The position numbers were made by a program, and so were the translations under genes. Positions 5,501 through 7,007 of a stretch of DNA of 7,007 nucleotides are shown piece by piece. A model generated the notes under the pieces. That model was given only the letters and a program-made list of their open reading frames with translations, was not told the origin of the DNA and searched no databases. The stretch is taken from contig DNBN01000194.1 in the NCBI GenBank assembly GCA_003491845.1, positions 5,456-12,462 on the forward strand. Reading direction: 5' to 3'. The DNA is from Porticoccaceae bacterium (lineage in GTDB: Bacteria > Pseudomonadota > Gammaproteobacteria > Pseudomonadales > Porticoccaceae). Position 1 is the stretch's first letter; every line of letters begins with the position of its first letter.

Positions 5501-7007
5501 TGGACGGAGAGCCGTCAGCAAGAGTCTTGCCTTTTATAAGTGATATTTCTTCTGGAGGTGCGTCTATCTCAGACTGCGAATCTTCCTGCCGATTTTGTCT
5601 GCTATTAGCTGGATTTGTGTTGGAGACATCTGCGCCATCTGCTGATTCCAGTCTTCCTGCTCCTGACTGCTGTGCAGATCCGATTGATCCAGATAAGTCC
5701 TGTCCTCGCTGTCCACGCGCTTCTGTGATTTTTTTGAATTCTGTTTCATAATCTGTCGGCTCCGATTTCTTATTGCCTACGCCTAGCATCTTGTACAGGT
5801 TTTTTTCTGGATACCAAACTATTGCCTGTAAGGCACCCATGTTAACACTATTTAGCCCTGAGGTCTCGTTCACTTTAGTCAGCGCTCTGATCATAACCTC
5901 ACGGATAAACTCTCTTTCCTTACCGTTCTGGGGGGCTTGCTTCTCTCCTTGCGAATTTTTTAAATTGTTTGACGCTTTATTTATAGCGCTCTTTAACTTA
6001 AACCCACCGTTAGCGTAAGAAGCCTGAACCTTTGTTGCATACGCTACAAGATATTGGTCATCTTTTTTAAGCTGTACGCGGCTAATCCCATCCTCTTTAA
6101 GCTTTTTCCTAAAATCATCGCCTAGCGCAACCTCCCTAAACTTATCTACCTGTGCTGGTAGTTTTCGGTCAGCCTCCGCCATTAATGTCCCAGTAAGCCG
6201 ACCATAAGTTCGCATGAACCATCGATCCATGGTTAAAGGATCAAAATTGCCATTTAAGTTCTGATAGAATCCGCCGCCAATCTTCGGCCCAAGAATTGCA
6301 GATCCTTTTAGCTTAGTACCCATAAGCTCACCAGAAACAGTAAGCCCAAAGTCATCAATTAGTTCTTTTACAGTAACATCCATATCCATAAACTTTCTTA
6401 CAGAATCGACACCTTGAGACTTAATTAGCCTATTTAAAAGACTAAAAGATTTTTCCATTGCCTGAGATTCTTTGCCTACACCAAAATTAGGAAAGATCTT
6501 TGTTTCTCTGTATTTTTGATAAATCTCAAAGGTATTAATAGAGTTTTCCGGAACCGATGCGCCATTAGATGTAACTGCCATAATTGCTGTAAAAGCAAAC
6601 TTCGCATTAGGATCAGTAGAAAGTTCAGGGAATGTTTCAGATGCAATCCGCATGGCATTGGCAACTTTTTCTTGATACCACTCTCCGGCGTTACCATCGG
6701 TTCTCATGGCCTCAACAGCTTCATGGGCAATTAAGTCAGAAATTGTCTCAAGAGTCGCTTCATCTTGATTACTAAATATCTCGCCATCATTCGCTTTCTT
6801 GACTCTCTCATCAAATGCTCTAGCCAGATCAACAACAACGGCAGAGCCATTGCGTCCTGTTGCAACGATGTCCATGGATTCATCACCATACAGAATAGCT
6901 GACGCTGTAATTTCTTGCGCGGTAGGTGATAAATTTTCTCTCTTGATAAACGAAAGATCATCTTCAATATCTAGCTGACTTACCTCTTGATTTAAACGAG
7001 CCTCTTC
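2505..7007 (-). CDS. Giant polyvalent phage virion protein (LPD38-type), 5' end outside window
   Basis: The frame is open without a stop through the right edge, giving 1500 visible residues. The ATG at 6875 is an internal methionine, because 44 in-frame codons precede it. Numbering here is from the first visible codon. Residues about 103-275 carry a pattern I associate with DUF7178-like regions of phage polyvalent proteins: WYQEK, AVTSNGASVPEN and ILGPKIGGGFYQNLNG. ALQAIVWYPEK follows near 392-402. Residues 432-522 are a Gly/Ser/Gln/Asp-rich linker. Residues 524-744 are charged and helical. Residues about 910-1120 match my recollection of the LPD38 domain (NYNPAWGLVNPIRD, NTTAENAARLSAY, FFNAAVQG). 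A hydrophobic segment follows at 1127-1148, then VPAPYGYNFF and a lysine-rich C-terminus. Proteins of this kind are delivered into the host with phage DNA and act in ejection or host takeover. I see no clear catalytic motif in the visible part; enzyme domains may lie upstream. LPD38 and a virion role are likely, the exact function unknown. Confidence 0.85.
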   Translation of the reverse strand, partial: EEARLNQEVSQLDIEDDLSFIKRENLSPTAQEITASAILYGDESMDIVATGRNGSAVVVDLARAFDERVKKANDGEIFSNQDEATLETISDLIAHEAVEAMRTDGNAGEWYQEKVANAMRIASETFPELSTDPNAKFAFTAIMAVTSNGASVPENSINTFEIYQKYRETKIFPNFGVGKESQAMEKSFSLLNRLIKSQGVDSVRKFMDMDVTVKELIDDFGLTVSGELMGTKLKGSAILGPKIGGGFYQNLNGNFDPLTMDRWFMRTYGRLTGTLMAEADRKLPAQVDKFREVALGDDFRKKLKEDGISRVQLKKDDQYLVAYATKVQASYANGGFKLKSAINKASNNLKNSQGEKQAPQNGKEREFIREVMIRALTKVNETSGLNSVNMGALQAIVWYPEKNLYKMLGVGNKKSEPTDYETEFKKITEARGQRGQDLSGSIGSAQQSGAGRLESADGADVSNTNPANSRQNRQEDSQSEIDAPPEEISLIKGKTLADGSPSTFQFSARDDLDSRKDLKSRFKKSRNSTVRKLADRYDDQKDFEDQAAEYLDVGRLPANLSPRDQENLSHGRVQEDIKAFHKNYVDPIGELIQSSQIDPESIGLYLLAKHAPERNADIADKERTRRDANIAREEKTIEKLLADTDVDHTVALETARLSLENYKSTPLMFEDTGSGMTNAEAQSVLNTAEREGTKDAMEEIASKVYEMLQYQRDRMVEAGLLDEVSKGSWEAKFKFYVPLKGFAAEDNGSKISEGTKSKGFSIVGSESMKAKGRSTLPVNPLLTAIEDVQRKIIRARKNETAQTLLDLLGELGNSSVETQMESGPVITKAYTIYNNKFRPPVRGDEFQDNPRMMDVESMSGATRTTNGEPRYVSVKKGGQTFWIEFHSDTLNHSLQNMSVPMLDRGNDDISKVLNFLTRFQNFRRNMLINYNPAWGLVNPIRDIATGLMYGLSEMDKKGSRTSGKNPMKGMAKTYVPAMRSLWRHYREKPVREGNALDQYTKEFHDDGASTGLMLMKDTDEQLRELNRQLKKGTPRKALRAIGKLVEDFNTTAENAARLSAYVEARKLGAPREDAATLAKDLTVNFNRKGEDTGFVNALYLFFNAAVQGNVNIMQALSSRNSDKTITSAQVVAGAMVMVSYFISMANIGTAEEDDDGRSKYEDIPEHAKNRALLFMYGQDEGLAVPAPYGYNFFTNIGRFIAEIQSGVATVEDTAWHLIDNIFLNFVPIAPSAGDNLLEKSRGFAPDVFEVILDLMVNKDYFGSEIAVEQNPLFVERSPSSLAKRNTDQIFKDTTRFLNEATGGDEFEKGHIALSPDRMQYIFNYLTGGLGRFGTQSLDAAGKVKSGEKVPNRKKPIIGTFFKETSPYIDRFKYYDNYEDVRKIEARFKEALPEDIPALLKKYKPFFELQQGETLPLLSVFVRDSKGDVTLLNRSNLYKQANRTMGDLSKMRKRLEKLNSIGVLKKDEQYKAKLKEIEDGEALLFDLFNKAYRKAEKKANN

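Noticed and set aside
5564..5749. 61-residue minus-strand ORF in another frame of the giant gene
   Set aside because: It is a frame shadow of the low-complexity linker. Its Gln/Ser/Asp-rich content mirrors that composition, and no independent start signals are visible.
6731..6967. 78-residue minus-strand ORF at the right edge
   Set aside because: It overlaps the giant frame, which is open through the same region with sensible protein sequence. The alternative frame is rich in Met, Leu and Arg, as typical of out-of-frame translation.
1..7007. CRISPR array, insertion sequence or riboswitch
   Set aside because: No spaced direct repeats, transposase-like protein, terminal inverted repeats of an insertion sequence, or conserved aptamer sequence were seen on either strand.

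Overview
The window looks like one end of a tailed-phage or prophage genome, or of an element derived from one. It lies against a tRNA-Pro attachment site. The tRNA remnant encodes its own CCA end and is of general proteobacterial type, so the host is probably a gammaproteobacterium. The protein styles (very acidic exported proteins, an LPD38-type virion protein, a GGG-containing membrane/coiled-coil protein) remind me of marine podovirus-like phages. That lineage is inference from memory, not from a search.

Layout, left to right. Bases 1-48 are the 3' half of a tRNA-Pro(GGG) gene on the minus strand. It is intact from the anticodon stem-loop to CCA and then breaks off abruptly, as expected for a tyrosine-integrase attachment site. 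A 10-bp-arm inverted repeat follows at 79-114. Next is a small plus-strand gene (137-319) for a lysine-rich protein with a hydrophobic C-terminal anchor. Bases 320-478 separate it from the convergent minus-strand operon. This gap holds a perfect TATAAT hexamer, a hairpin around it, a C7 tract and a possible 21-residue hydrophobic peptide (422-487), but no convincing intrinsic terminator.

The rest (479-7007) is one tightly packed minus-strand operon read right to left. It starts with a giant polyvalent virion protein: at least 1500 residues, open through the right edge of the window, so its true start is outside. One base after its stop comes a secreted four-cysteine protein. A very acidic secreted protein follows, overlapping it by 71 nt. 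The last gene is an inner-membrane coiled-coil protein overlapping by 4 nt (GTGA). The junctions imply translational coupling.

Working model: the giant protein is an internal or ejected virion protein that enters the host with the DNA. The three downstream products are all addressed to the cell envelope, two by signal peptides and one by a transmembrane helix, and may act in ejection-channel assembly, envelope modification, exclusion or lysis. None of the three is a family to which I can assign a biochemical function. No integrase, terminase, capsid or replication gene lies in the window.
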